The notes below the pieces were generated by a model that saw nothing but the letters and a program-made list of their open reading frames with translations, had not been told where the DNA came from and searched no databases. A DNA stretch of 64,000 bases, from the NCBI RefSeq assembly GCF_001507545.1, contig NZ_LQBP01000001.1:62001-126000 (forward strand). Direction: 5' to 3'. Position numbers and translations under genes: made by a program. Every line of letters starts with the position of its first letter. The first letter of the stretch is position 1. The stretch comes from Ruegeria profundi. Lineage in GTDB: Bacteria; Pseudomonadota; Alphaproteobacteria; Rhodobacterales; Rhodobacteraceae. Shown here piece by piece: positions 1 through 8,191 of the stretch.

Positions 1-153
1 GCTGGGTTTGCGATGGTCGAAGGGCCCTTGCTGCTTTCGATGCTCCTACGGAACTTTAGGTTCGAACTGGTTGAGGGGCGCACGCCGGTTCCGGTGGCGC
101 ATCTGACCGTGCGCTCGAAGGACGGAATTTGGTTGCGCTTGGTTGAGCGCTAA
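1..153 (+). CDS. Cytochrome P450, C-terminal end only
   Basis: The window opens inside a gene whose last 50 codons read in frame to TAA at 151-153. The fragment begins AGFAMVEGPLLL and ends with a beta-rich tail typical of the region just after the haem-binding loop of bacterial cytochromes P450 (Cys-x-G-x-x-F-A). The haem Cys itself must lie just upstream of base 1, so catalytic competence cannot be checked. Substrate unknown. The aldolase gene follows 73 bases later on the same strand. Confidence 0.7.
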   Translation, partial: AGFAMVEGPLLLSMLLRNFRFELVEGRTPVPVAHLTVRSKDGIWLRLVER

Positions 154-226
154 CATCCTACCATCGCCCGTCACCTTGCTGTATGCGAATAAAAAACGCG
201 GAATCATTGTTGAACAGGAAATGGTT

Positions 227-1111
227 ATGTCCAAAGCAGAACAGCGCAAGCAGATGTCCAATGGCGCGGGTTTCATTGCAGCCCTGGATCAAAGCGGTGG
301 ATCGACACCCAAGGCGCTGGCTCTCTACGGGGTTGCGGCGTCTGATTACAACTCTGACGAAGAGATGTTTGATGAAATCCAGAAGATGCGTGCGCGTATC
401 ATTCTAGCTGACGACTTTACAAAGGACAAAGTCATCGGTGCCATCCTGTTCGAACGTACACTCGGAGAAGAGATTGAGGGCCGCAAGGTCGCCGACTACC
501 TTTGGACGCAGAAGGGTATCGTTCCATTCCTCAAGATCGACAAAGGCTTGGAAGAACAAGCTAACGGTGTTCAGTTGATGAAACCGATACCGGGCCTGGC
601 AGATACCCTTGCAAAGGCAAAGAATGTGTTCGGCACCAAGGAACGCTCGGTCATTCACGAAGCTAACGCTGAAGGTATCGCAGCAGTGGTTGCCCAGCAG
701 TTCGACGTGGCCCGCGAGGTCGTTGCAGCCGGCATGGTTCCGATTATCGAGCCCGAAGTGAATATCAATTCTGCCACCAAGGCCGAAGCGGAAGACATCC
801 TGAAAGCCGAAATTTTGAAGAATCTCGACCAACTGGAAGAAGGCCAAGAGGTCATGCTGAAGTTGACGCTCCCAAGCAAAGCCAACCTTTTTGATGAGGT
901 GGCTGATCACCCGCGTGTGTTACGTGTCGTGGCACTTTCCGGCGGTTACTCAACGCAGCAAGCCTGTGACCTGCTGGGACAGAACAGCAAAATGATTGCC
1001 TCATTTTCACGTGCTTTGACCGAAGGTCTGTCGAAACAGCAATCGGATAGCGAATTCAACGCTGCGTTGGGGGGCAATATCGACAAGATATTCCGCGCTT
1101 CGGTCCAGTAG
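227..1111 (+). CDS. Fructose-bisphosphate aldolase, class I
   Basis: Schiff-base aldolase of glycolysis and gluconeogenesis that cleaves or forms fructose 1,6-bisphosphate (294 aa, the usual size of the bacterial class I type). Recognisable blocks are GFIAALDQSGGSTPKAL near the N-terminus, VMLKLTLPSKANLF (the Schiff-base lysine region) around residues 208-221, and VVALSGGYSTQQAC before the C-terminus. An in-frame reading extends further upstream, but the sequence AGGAA at 216-220 sits six bases before the ATG at 227, which starts the family's normal N-terminus MSKAEQRKQ. Cytosolic, apparently transcribed on its own; no clear terminator is seen in the 172 bases after it. Confidence 0.92.
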   Translation: MSKAEQRKQMSNGAGFIAALDQSGGSTPKALALYGVAASDYNSDEEMFDEIQKMRARIILADDFTKDKVIGAILFERTLGEEIEGRKVADYLWTQKGIVPFLKIDKGLEEQANGVQLMKPIPGLADTLAKAKNVFGTKERSVIHEANAEGIAAVVAQQFDVAREVVAAGMVPIIEPEVNINSATKAEAEDILKAEILKNLDQLEEGQEVMLKLTLPSKANLFDEVADHPRVLRVVALSGGYSTQQACDLLGQNSKMIASFSRALTEGLSKQQSDSEFNAALGGNIDKIFRASVQ

Positions 1112-1283
1112 ATTATGGGCATTTTTCGGTCTTTGTCTTTGCAACTTCGTTTGTTTACAGCATGTTACTGGCGAGTTTTCATCTCGAAATGAGCTGAGGA
1201 TAAGCAAAGACCGTCAAACATCTAGCTGCGGCAGTTTGCGCCATCCTAAGGTTTTGAAAGATGCGGAATGTGAAGGACGCTGG

Positions 1284-1499
1284 CTAGGCGCGATACCAAT
1301 TCAGGACAAACACGCGGATCGCGGATGCCAAGCCAATATTTGGATCACGCTTCACATCAATTTCAGCGGCCAAGGCATTGATTGCCATATTTTTTTGATC
1401 GGCGATTTCGCGGAATGCCTGCCAAAACTCGTCCTCAAGGGAAACAGAGGTGCGATGCCCTTTCAGGGTCAGTGAACGTTTGACCGGCCGACCGCTCAT
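1284..1499 (-). CDS. Ribbon-helix-helix domain protein
   Basis: A 71-residue protein with the pattern of the RHH_4 family: a short basic strand (MSGRPVKRSLTLKGHRTSVSL) followed by a two-helix segment with EDEFWQAFREIA. Ribbon-helix-helix proteins dimerise and bind DNA through the N-terminal strand. It is the last gene of a fumC-DUF4169-RHH operon. Its ATG overlaps the stop of the DUF4169 gene as ATGA, so the two are probably translationally coupled. Target unknown; autoregulation of the operon is one guess. Confidence 0.8.
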   Translation of the reverse strand: MSGRPVKRSLTLKGHRTSVSLEDEFWQAFREIADQKNMAINALAAEIDVKRDPNIGLASAIRVFVLNWYRA

Positions 1500-1672
1500 T
1501 CGTCCAGCTCATGATTGTCCAGATCGCGGCGCTGCTTGTTTTGATCGAATTCTTCCTCGACCCTTTGAACCTTGCTTCGCCCGAACTTGACAGCGTTTTG
1601 ATCTGCGCGGGCTTTTTTCTGAGCCCGCGCTTTTTGTTTTCTGTACCGGTTCAGGTTGACCGGCTTTCCCAT
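1496..1672 (-). CDS. DUF4169 family small basic protein
   Basis: A 58-codon gene found by reading the minus strand between fumC and the RHH gene. The protein starts [20 protein letters not shown] and is very rich in Lys, Arg, Gln and Asp, with an acidic C-terminal end. This N-terminal pattern is that of DUF4169, a family of unknown function. Its start overlaps the fumC stop by one base (TGATG) and its stop overlaps the next start (ATGA), so all three genes form one translationally coupled operon. No function can be assigned from sequence. Confidence 0.8.
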   Translation of the reverse strand: MGKPVNLNRYRKQKARAQKKARADQNAVKFGRSKVQRVEEEFDQNKQRRDLDNHELDE

Positions 1673-3066
1673 CAGTCTTTGGGACCGATCATATGTTCGG
1701 GGCGGACAACAGCGTCAAAAGTTGCTTCATCCACAAAACCCAGCGCGATGGCTTCTTCCTTGAGGGTCGTGCCGTTCTTATGCGCAGTTTTGGCGACCTT
1801 CGTAGCGTTGTCATAACCGATGGTCGGTGCCAGCGCAGTCACAAGCATCAGAGATTCTTTCATCAGCTTGTCGATGCGCGGTTCGTTGGCTTTGATGCCA
1901 ATCAACATCCGCTCGGTAAAGCTGTCGGTGGCGTCGCCCAGCAATTGAATGGACTGCAACAGGTTGTAAGACATCATCGGGTTATAGACGTTCAACTGGA
2001 AGTGACCTTGCGAGCCGGCAAATTTTATCGCGGCGTCGTTGCCAATGACATGTGCGCCCACCTGCGTAAGCGCCTCAGCCTGCGTCGGATTTACCTTTCC
2101 GGGCATGATCGAAGAACCGGGCTCGTTTTCCGGCAAGATCAGCTCACCCAAACCCGAACGCGGACCCGAACCCAGCAACCGAATGTCGTTAGCGATCTTG
2201 TAGCAGGAACCAGCCACCGTCGCCAAAGCACCAGACAGGAACACCATGGCGTCATGCGCCGCAAGCGCCTCGAACTTGTTGGGGGCGGTGACGAAGGGCA
2301 GGTCGGTGATCTCAGCCATGTTATTGGCAACAGCTTCGTCCCAACCGTTGTGGGTATTAAGGCCAGTACCAACGGCTGTACCGCCTTGTGCCAATTCATA
2401 GATACCAGGCATACATGCCTTAACCCGGGCAATGCCTTGTCGGATTTGATGTGCATACCCGCCGAATTCCTGTTCAAGCGTCAGCGGCGTCGCATCCTGG
2501 GTGTGGGTCCGACCGATCTTGATGATGCCTGCAAACTCTTTTGCCTTGGCTTCCAGCGCCGAGGCGAATTTTTCGAGACCTGGCATCAGCACGTCGCGCA
2601 CGCTCATCGCGGTGGCGATGTGCATCGCGGTCGGGAACGTGTCGTTCGACGATTGCCCCATATTACAGTGGTCGTTCGGATGAACAGGGTCCTTAGAGCC
2701 GATCACGCCACCCAGAATCTCAATCGCGCGGTTGGCGATCACCTCGTTGGAGTTCATGTTTGACTGCGTGCCCGAACCCGTTTGCCACACGACCAAAGGG
2801 AAGTTGTCGTCAAACTTGCCTTCGATCACCTCACCCGCTGCTTGGATGATTGCGTCGGCGATCTTTGCATCCAGCTTCCCGGTGGCCTTGTTTTCCATCG
2901 CGCACGCTTTTTTGATCACGCCCAGCGCGCGGACGATGGCTACAGGCTGTTTTTCCCAGCCAATCGGGAAATTCATGATCGAGCGCTGAGTTTGCGCACC
3001 CCAATACTTGTCTGAGGGGACTTCCAACGGGCCAAAGCTGTCGGATTCGGTGCGGGTTTGAGACAT
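1672..3066 (-). CDS. fumC: Fumarate hydratase, class II
   Basis: Interconverts fumarate and L-malate in the TCA cycle. 464 aa, the standard length for the oxygen-stable, Fe-S-free homotetrameric class II enzyme. The fumarate lyase signature [11 protein letters not shown] lies around residue 317, and the substrate-binding blocks [12 protein letters not shown] and [13 protein letters not shown] are present. It is the first gene of the fumC-DUF4169-RHH operon, with a one-base overlap to the next gene. Start chosen at [17 protein letters not shown], which fits the family N-terminus. Confidence 0.97.
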   Translation of the reverse strand: MSQTRTESDSFGPLEVPSDKYWGAQTQRSIMNFPIGWEKQPVAIVRALGVIKKACAMENKATGKLDAKIADAIIQAAGEVIEGKFDDNFPLVVWQTGSGTQSNMNSNEVIANRAIEILGGVIGSKDPVHPNDHCNMGQSSNDTFPTAMHIATAMSVRDVLMPGLEKFASALEAKAKEFAGIIKIGRTHTQDATPLTLEQEFGGYAHQIRQGIARVKACMPGIYELAQGGTAVGTGLNTHNGWDEAVANNMAEITDLPFVTAPNKFEALAAHDAMVFLSGALATVAGSCYKIANDIRLLGSGPRSGLGELILPENEPGSSIMPGKVNPTQAEALTQVGAHVIGNDAAIKFAGSQGHFQLNVYNPMMSYNLLQSIQLLGDATDSFTERMLIGIKANEPRIDKLMKESLMLVTALAPTIGYDNATKVAKTAHKNGTTLKEEAIALGFVDEATFDAVVRPEHMIGPKD

Positions 3067-3263
3067 CTGTCACTCCGTCGTGTATGCAGTTGCATGCCGT
3101 TTATCTGCAACAGGGCTTAGGTGCAATCGGCCAGTTGCGCGCACCATAAACTTAAGGGCGCCAGAGGTATAGGTGGAAGAACCAGTGAATTTTTCGCGTG
3201 AATCGCATTGTGCGCGCTTGTGTGTAAGCTACAATAAAAATGATCACTTTAATGGAGGCTAAG

Positions 3264-3827
3264 GTGAGCAATTTGGTTCGGACTTACCCCCTGAAATGCT
3301 TCGTCTTTTGTATCGGCGCGCTTTTTCTTGCCGTTTTGATCGGACGTCCAAGCCATGCTGCTGACATTTCACCTTTCGTTGGTGATTACATTGGCTCGGC
3401 AAATGTCGTCGACAATGACGGAACCGAAACGCCGCGAGATATGAGCGTATCAATTCAAGAGCGGAAAAACGGCTTTAACGTTAGCTGGACGACGACCACA
3501 TACAAAGCCGATGGCCGGATCAAAAATCAGAAATTTTCGATAGATTTCAAAGAATCCGACCGGGCAGATGTGTTTTCCGCCGCGATGAAGCTTAACGTCT
3601 TCGGGCATGAAGTTCCACTTGACCCAATGCAGGGCGAGCCCTTTGTGTGGGGCCGGATTGACGGTGGTACTCTGACGGTGTTTTCGCTTTTTATCGACGA
3701 GACCGGGGGTTACGAATTGCAGCAGTACGACCGCACTCTGGCTGAGGGCGGGCTAAATCTGTCGTTTTCGCGGTTCCGCAATGGAGTTAAATCGCGCTCA
3801 GTCGAAACGTTTTTGAAGAAACAGTAA
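3264..3827 (+). CDS. Hypothetical exported protein
   Basis: I do not recognise the family. The reading frame is open from 3240, but GGAGG at 3254-3258 is placed five bases before a GTG at 3264, which I take as the start (187 aa). The N-terminus is a clear Sec signal peptide: basic residues, a long hydrophobic stretch (FVFCIGALFLAVLIG) and a likely cleavage after SHA. The mature part is about 155 residues, beta-rich in appearance, with no Cys pair or obvious catalytic motif. Convergent with sspB, only 13 bases apart, so no shared operon. Confidence 0.75.
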   Translation: MSNLVRTYPLKCFVFCIGALFLAVLIGRPSHAADISPFVGDYIGSANVVDNDGTETPRDMSVSIQERKNGFNVSWTTTTYKADGRIKNQKFSIDFKESDRADVFSAAMKLNVFGHEVPLDPMQGEPFVWGRIDGGTLTVFSLFIDETGGYELQQYDRTLAEGGLNLSFSRFRNGVKSRSVETFLKKQ

Positions 3828-3840
3828 ACTGAATCGACTG

Positions 3841-4302
3841 CTACTTACGGAAGCTGTCTAGCGACACGACTTCAGCATCATGTTGTCCGGGTTCTTCTTC
3901 AACCTCGATCGAGTCCTCTTCGACAACAGCTTCGACTTCCTCTTCCTCTTCCGGGCTTTCAAAGCGCAAACCGAACTCGACCGACGGATCTACAAAGGTC
4001 TTAATCGATGCGTATGGGATATACAGCGGTTCCGGCGCGTCACCAAAGTTCAGTGTTATTGCAAACCCGTCGTCTCCGACCTCAAGGTTTTCGAACCAAT
4101 GCTGCATAACGATCGTCATTTCTTCGGGGTAGCGATCACGCAACCAGTCAGCCAGCTGTACTCCGTCTTCGCGGGTGTCGAAGGTGATAAAGAAATGATG
4201 TGCGCCCGGCAGGCCGTTATCGGCAACGCTGGTCAAAACCGTCTTGATGAGCCCGCGCATCGCGGTGTGCATCAAGTTCCCATAGTCGATGTCTTGCGAC
4301 AT
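3841..4302 (-). CDS. sspB: SspB-family ClpXP adaptor (stringent starvation protein B)
   Basis: Alphaproteobacterial SspB tethers ssrA-tagged peptides to the ClpXP protease and so speeds their degradation. 153 aa: a globular substrate-binding domain (residues about 1-115, with HHFFITFDTREDGVQL and an LYIPYASIKTF strand), a long acidic linker with runs of Glu, and a short conserved C-terminal tail ending VVSLDSFRK. By analogy with other SspB proteins the tail is the ClpX-docking peptide. The tmRNA gene that encodes the tag lies about 2.3 kb further along on the same strand, which fits the shared pathway but is not an operon. Confidence 0.9.
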   Translation of the reverse strand: MSQDIDYGNLMHTAMRGLIKTVLTSVADNGLPGAHHFFITFDTREDGVQLADWLRDRYPEEMTIVMQHWFENLEVGDDGFAITLNFGDAPEPLYIPYASIKTFVDPSVEFGLRFESPEEEEEVEAVVEEDSIEVEEEPGQHDAEVVSLDSFRK

Positions 4303-4378
4303 GTGTCATCCTCAAAAGTGGTTGCACTCAGCATAGGGGATTTCGACGGAAACGAAAGACCAGGAATGCGAGTATTGT

Positions 4379-5632
4379 TTAAAGAAAATGCAGTCCTAGA
4401 CCGATCCCTGTCATGATTGCCAAGGCAGTAACCATCCCGAATTTAAACTTAAAAATCAGCACCCCAGCAAGAACCGTGAGAACCAGCGCGGTGGGGTTCA
4501 GGCTGGCGAGATCAGGCCATGGAATGGTAAATGGCCCCCAGACTAATTCGGGTATATCTTGGAAAAGAACGTTCAGACCGAACCACACGGACAGGTTGAG
4601 AATCACACCCACGACAGCTGCGGTGATACCGCGGAGCGCGGCAGACAAGCGAGGTCGGGCGGCCAATTGATCCAGATGTGGTGCCGCAAGGAAAATCCAA
4701 AGGAAGCACGGAACAAAGGTCGCCCACAGCGCGACCAAGCCTGCGGCTATGGCCAATGACGCACCGCCGCTGATCTGACCAGCCAACATGGCGACAAACT
4801 GTGTCACCAAAATCAGCGGTCCCGGCGTTGTTTCAGCCAAGCCCAGCGCGTCGATCATCTGGTCCGTAGTGATCCATTGATACTTGTCCACAACGGTCTG
4901 TGACAGATAAGCCAGTACTGCGTAAGCACCGCCAAACGTGACGACTGCAAGTCGGGCGAAAAACCAGCCTAAATCGCTGAGCAGCTTTTGGCCTGATAAA
5001 GTCAAAGCCATAAGCGGCCCCAACCAGAGAACCAGCCACAGCGCTGCGGTTTGGAATATGCCCGAAGCCTCAGGGGCAGGGGGGCGATAGACGATCTCCG
5101 CCTTGCCGTCAAATTTGACGTATCCCCAAATCGCGGCGACAAGAATGATCAGTGGGAAGGGCAGGTTCAACAAAAAGATAGCCATGAATGCCAGCGCCGC
5201 TACGGCCCAGTGCCATGCGTCTGTCAGTGCTTTGCCCCACAACGTTCTGACGGCTTGCAACACAATGACGATCACAGTCGCCTTTACGCCCAAAAAGCCC
5301 GCTTGGACCAAGGGAAGGTCTCCGTAAGCGGCGTAAAGAGCGACTAGGATCGCAATTACCATCGCCCCCGGCAACACGAACAAAGTGCCCGCGATCAACC
5401 CACCGCTGACGCCGCGCAGGCGCCATCCGGCATAGGTTGCCAGTTGCATAGCCTCGGGCCCAGGTAGGAGCATGCAAAGCGACAACGCCCGTAGATAGGT
5501 CTGTTCATCAAGCCACGGGCGCCGCTCAACCAATTCCTGATGCATCAGTGAAATCTGCGCTGCTGGTCCACCAAAAGACAGCAGGCCGATGCGGCTGAAT
5601 ACTCGAACAAGGTCGGCGATTGTTGGTGTCAT
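4379..5632 (-). CDS. chrA: Chromate transporter, long (two-domain) ChrA type
   Basis: Inner-membrane CHR-family protein, 417 aa, made of two homologous halves. The first has FSRIGLLSFGGPAAQI and PGPEAMQLATYAGW; the second repeats the pattern with VVTFGGAYAVLAYLSQ and ETTPGPLILVTQFVA. Around ten hydrophobic segments are visible. Members export chromate, probably driven by the proton gradient; the natural substrate in an unselected marine bacterium may be another oxyanion. Its ATG overlaps the end of an upstream open frame (ATGA at 5629-5632). Confidence 0.92.
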   Translation of the reverse strand: MTPTIADLVRVFSRIGLLSFGGPAAQISLMHQELVERRPWLDEQTYLRALSLCMLLPGPEAMQLATYAGWRLRGVSGGLIAGTLFVLPGAMVIAILVALYAAYGDLPLVQAGFLGVKATVIVIVLQAVRTLWGKALTDAWHWAVAALAFMAIFLLNLPFPLIILVAAIWGYVKFDGKAEIVYRPPAPEASGIFQTAALWLVLWLGPLMALTLSGQKLLSDLGWFFARLAVVTFGGAYAVLAYLSQTVVDKYQWITTDQMIDALGLAETTPGPLILVTQFVAMLAGQISGGASLAIAAGLVALWATFVPCFLWIFLAAPHLDQLAARPRLSAALRGITAAVVGVILNLSVWFGLNVLFQDIPELVWGPFTIPWPDLASLNPTALVLTVLAGVLIFKFKFGMVTALAIMTGIGLGLHFL

Positions 5633-6060
5633 GACAGGCGAACCGTCGGACAGTGATCGCTGTCTCTGATTTCACCTAACGTGCAGTAACCCATAGGGAT
5701 ACTGCTGCGCAGGTTCAGGCGCTCCTCGTTTCCTGGGAGTGGTAAACCTAAAGAACTCGCCAACGGCCTGTGATTTTCTGAAGCACCCGTGTTATCGGGG
5801 GTTACACTCGTCCAGGTAACCTCTGAATCTCTTCTACATGCGAAAACGAACTGCGGTTCAGAAACAGATTTCGCCCGCTGAGGAATAACAATCCCCGTCG
5901 GAATAGGCAGTACGCCGACCAAGTAAATCATTTGATTCTGAGCAATTAGGTCGGCCGCAGGCAAAGCATGTCTCGTGGTTTCAACGGATACATGCGAACC
6001 TTTTTCTCCAGCCGAACGGGGCGTTCGCAATCTAACCCCACAGGGTTTGCATAAGGTCAA
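5629..6060 (-). CDS. Doubtful hypothetical ORF upstream of chrA
   Basis: An open frame of 143 codons that fills the gap between the NTF2-like gene and chrA and ends in an ATGA overlap with the chrA start, as a real operon partner would. Against it: the encoded protein resembles no family I know, it contains several scattered Cys residues and little secondary-structure logic, and it uses codons rare in the neighbouring genes (TTA, AGA, AGT). There is no convincing ribosome-binding site at its ATG. It could be a young or decaying gene, or an untranslated chrA leader. Confidence 0.3.
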   Translation of the reverse strand: MTLCKPCGVRLRTPRSAGEKGSHVSVETTRHALPAADLIAQNQMIYLVGVLPIPTGIVIPQRAKSVSEPQFVFACRRDSEVTWTSVTPDNTGASENHRPLASSLGLPLPGNEERLNLRSSIPMGYCTLGEIRDSDHCPTVRLS

Positions 6061-6084
6061 CCGCGGAACGGGTCAAGATTGCCC

Positions 6085-6516
6085 TCAGGCCCAATCCAGC
6101 CGTTGACCCGTCATGCAGACGGGCAGAGTATCCTTCGGGAATTGCCCAAGCTGTTCGAATAAGGAAATGAAATCGAACTGGTTATATACCTCAACCACGC
6201 GATTATCCCTGACGCGTGCGATAACGCTGCCTGTGGCTTGCAAAGGGGCACCATTGTCCGCGCGTGTCGTTTTAAGGTGGACAATTGCAGAAACCCAATC
6301 ACCATCTTCCAGAATTTTAGGAAGCTCAACTTTGATATCCCCAAGAACGTGCCGGAAGGCCGTGACGAGATCCTCAAAGTCATCCGCCCCAACCTGCATT
6401 TCGGGGATCAACCCTTGGGCCATCGTCTCCGGAGCAAAGTATTGGTCGATGACGTCAGTGTTTCCGTTTTCCCAAACCTCAGCAAACCAGTTCCTAAGTA
6501 GATCTGCGTGTGACAT
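6085..6516 (-). CDS. SnoaL-like / NTF2-fold protein
   Basis: 143-residue single-domain protein of the SnoaL-like polyketide cyclase family within the NTF2-like superfamily. Typical features are the opening helix LLRNWFAEVWENGNTDVIDQYFAPE, the central strand with ATGSVIARVRDNRVVEVYNQFD, and the closing FISLFEQLGQFP. The fold forms a cone-shaped pocket used for small-molecule binding or catalysis; the substrate is not predictable. Good ribosome-binding site (AGGAGA) before the ATG. Downstream of the tmRNA terminator, so separately transcribed. Confidence 0.85.
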   Translation of the reverse strand: MSHADLLRNWFAEVWENGNTDVIDQYFAPETMAQGLIPEMQVGADDFEDLVTAFRHVLGDIKVELPKILEDGDWVSAIVHLKTTRADNGAPLQATGSVIARVRDNRVVEVYNQFDFISLFEQLGQFPKDTLPVCMTGQRLDWA

Positions 6517-6561
6517 CCCGGCTCTCCTTTACCTCTAGGCGTTAGGATGAAACGTGACAGT

Positions 6562-6594
6562 AAAAAAACGATAAACGTGAACACGAAAATCGTT
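6562..6594 (-). terminator. Intrinsic terminator of the tmRNA gene
   Basis: Read on the minus strand, AACGAT-TTT-CGTG-TT-CACG-TTT-ATCGTT forms a perfect hairpin with two stem blocks facing each other, followed directly by a run of T. It sits immediately after the coding piece of the permuted tmRNA and before the SnoaL-like gene. Confidence 0.85.
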
Positions 6595-6599
6595 AAACA

Positions 6600-6926
6600 G
6601 CAGACATTACAGGGAAAGTGCAGGTTTCTGTTGCCAGGTACCTGCGAACCCCGCCTTACGCGGCTAGGCGCAAGGGCTTAGATTTCGGTCTTGTTACTGC
6701 TTACGCAGCAACTGCAACCGGAGCACGATTGTCGTTTGCAATTGTACTAGTTTCGCCGATAACGGTGGCAGACAGCCGAGACAAAGCTAACCCCTTTAGA
6801 CGTTCGTCGATCCTATTTCGGCCCCATGATCCCCAAACGAAGGATTTTTGGTGGAGCCGCCGGGTACCGCCCCCGGGTCCGATCCGCTTATTACGAGCGC
6901 GTTTATGTCCATAGTCCCGAAGGACC
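6600..6926 (-). ncRNA. ssrA: tmRNA, circularly permuted two-piece form
   Basis: Trans-translation RNA that rescues stalled ribosomes. Order on the minus strand is acceptor piece first, coding piece second, as in alphaproteobacteria. The acceptor piece (about 6926-6849) begins with a GTCC-TTCG-GGAC hairpin, carries a T-arm CCGGG/CCCGG with a 7-base loop, and ends CGGCTCC-A-CCA, with the CCA encoded at 6851-6849. A short linker follows. The coding piece starts at 6825 with GGGGCCG, which pairs over all 7 positions (one G-U) with CGGCTCC to close the acceptor stem. The tag frame at 6739-6701 encodes ANDNRAPVAVAA then TAA, a typical ssrA degron ending VAA/AA. The 3' limit is approximate, set by the terminator at 6562-6594. 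Confidence 0.95.
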
Positions 6927-6931
6927 CTTTC

Positions 6932-6960
6932 TATATAGGTGAGCGGTCGCGTGGATGCAA
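6932..6960 (-). promoter_or_regulatory. Predicted sigma-70 promoter of the tmRNA gene
   Basis: On the minus strand a TTGCAT -35 box (6960-6955) and a TATATA -10 box (6937-6932) are separated by exactly 17 bases. The expected start, about seven bases further, falls at the G run that opens the acceptor-piece hairpin near 6926, in agreement with the RNA boundary deduced from structure. Confidence 0.65.
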
Positions 6961-7000
6961 TTGTCGAATTTCAAACACCCAAAGCATTAAATACAGTAGG

Positions 7001-7363
7001 TTACACGTCTCGGCTAAAGTTGGCCAGAATCAGCCACAACGCCAGGACCAATTCTATTCCTCCGAACGTCAACGCTTTGACCAGCGGGGGATTGTCCAAG
7101 GCAACCGAAACAAACCGCCCCAACGCGGCGCCCGCATAGACAACGCCCAGCATGGCGTAGGCCATAGGATTATTCAGCCAGATAACGGCAAGGCCGGTGA
7201 CGACAAACAATCCTCCGACCGAGGCACGCATCTCACTCAGCCCCATGGTGCTGTTCGTTGGAGCAAGATCCAAAGAGGTCGCCGTAAAGCTGGGCGCCAG
7301 AAAGCCGAACATGCCGAACCCAACTGTCAAGAGCGCCGCGATTACATTAATGACATTTGTCAT
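7001..7363 (-). CDS. DUF4345 family small membrane protein
   Basis: 120-residue integral membrane protein with four hydrophobic segments, matching the DUF4345 pattern (start MTNVINVIAALLTVGFGMFG, central MRASVGGLFVVTGLAVIW, then GRFVSVALDNPP). A longer in-frame reading begins inside the preceding regulator gene, but AGGAA precedes the ATG at 7363 and the family starts there. It lies 13 bases after the GntR gene on the same strand, so the two probably form an operon. Function unknown. Confidence 0.85.
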   Translation of the reverse strand: MTNVINVIAALLTVGFGMFGFLAPSFTATSLDLAPTNSTMGLSEMRASVGGLFVVTGLAVIWLNNPMAYAMLGVVYAGAALGRFVSVALDNPPLVKALTFGGIELVLALWLILANFSRDV

Positions 7364-7376
7364 CTCATTATTCCTA

Positions 7377-8105
7377 TTAAGGTTTTCTGCGTTGTTTCGC
7401 GACATCCTGCGCCAGTTGTCGAGTATAGTTTTCAAGCGCAACCAACGCTGCATCCACGTTTTGCGCGTCTCCGTCCTCCAACGCATCCGCAATCTGATCG
7501 TGCAGGGCGATAATTGCTTCGCGCGAACGGGCAGAAAAAGTGATCATGTTCATCAAGGGTTGCATGGCCTCAACAGCCCCGGCCAGTTGATACGATAGCA
7601 CTGGATTACCCGCTCCATCGACGAGCGCTCGATGAAACGCCACGTCAGAGGCGCAGAAAGCCTCATCAGTCAGGTCCGGTTGCGACTGGCGGTGAATCTC
7701 CTCTCGCATCGTCGCCAGATGACCTGCCGAGCGGCGCTGCGCGGATAGGGGCGCGCACGCGCGCTCCAACGCGAACCGAGCTTCACACGCGGTATCAAAA
7801 CTCACCGCATTCATTGACAACAACAGGGTCGAGGTTGTGATTTGCTGAGAATACGCGCCCTCAAAACTCAGGCGATTTACAAACGCACCGCCACTTGCGC
7901 CGCGTTGCGTTCGGATCAGGGATTGAGCGGCCAGCCGTTTCAAAGCCTCACGCACAGTAGGGCGCGAAACCTGAAACTGCTCCGACAGCTCTGCCTCTGA
8001 CGGCAAACGTTCATCCACGATCAACTTGCCCGAGACAATTGCATCGCGAATGGCCTGCGCAATCTGTGCGGACAAATCCGCAGGTCTCTGAGAGTTAGTT
8101 TTCAT
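7377..8105 (-). CDS. GntR-family transcriptional regulator, FadR/FCD subfamily
   Basis: 242 aa. N-terminal winged helix-turn-helix (about residues 8-75) with the GntR signature LPSEAELSEQFQVSRPTVRE and the wing sequence TQRGASGGAFV. C-terminal all-helical FCD ligand-binding domain (about residues 95-235) containing a D-x-x-FH-x-x-L metal-binding-type segment (SDVAFHRALVDGAGN). FCD regulators bind small organic acids and repress adjacent genes. It is divergent from the DUF2182-DUF1326 pair, and two copies of a TGTCTGACA-type site lie between them. A link to the dmdA operon 1.8 kb away is possible but not shown. Confidence 0.93.
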   Translation of the reverse strand: MKTNSQRPADLSAQIAQAIRDAIVSGKLIVDERLPSEAELSEQFQVSRPTVREALKRLAAQSLIRTQRGASGGAFVNRLSFEGAYSQQITTSTLLLSMNAVSFDTACEARFALERACAPLSAQRRSAGHLATMREEIHRQSQPDLTDEAFCASDVAFHRALVDGAGNPVLSYQLAGAVEAMQPLMNMITFSARSREAIIALHDQIADALEDGDAQNVDAALVALENYTRQLAQDVAKQRRKP

Positions 8106-8134
8106 AATATGACGACCACACGTGACTTTTTATT

Positions 8135-8161
8135 TGTCTGACATTTAAAAGTCTGACATTT
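8135..8161. promoter_or_regulatory. Candidate GntR operator, two copies
   Basis: The 11-mer GTCTGACATTT occurs at 8136-8146 and again at 8151-8161, 15 bases apart. The core TGTC-T-GACA of the first copy is a perfect palindrome, and both fit the T-N-GT-N3-AC-N-A type of site known for FCD regulators. Placement between the GntR gene and the divergent DUF2182 gene suggests autoregulation plus control of the pair. Confidence 0.55.
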
Positions 8162-8191
8162 CAAAAGCAAGAACTGAGTCGGGAGGAAGAC

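Noticed and set aside
1693..2763. 356-codon open frame on the plus strand
   Set aside because: Entirely antisense to fumC, with an Arg/His-rich composition typical of a shadow frame.
5640..6050. RNase P RNA in the chrA upstream region
   Set aside because: Size is similar and hairpins are many, but none of the universally conserved RNase P blocks is present on either strand.
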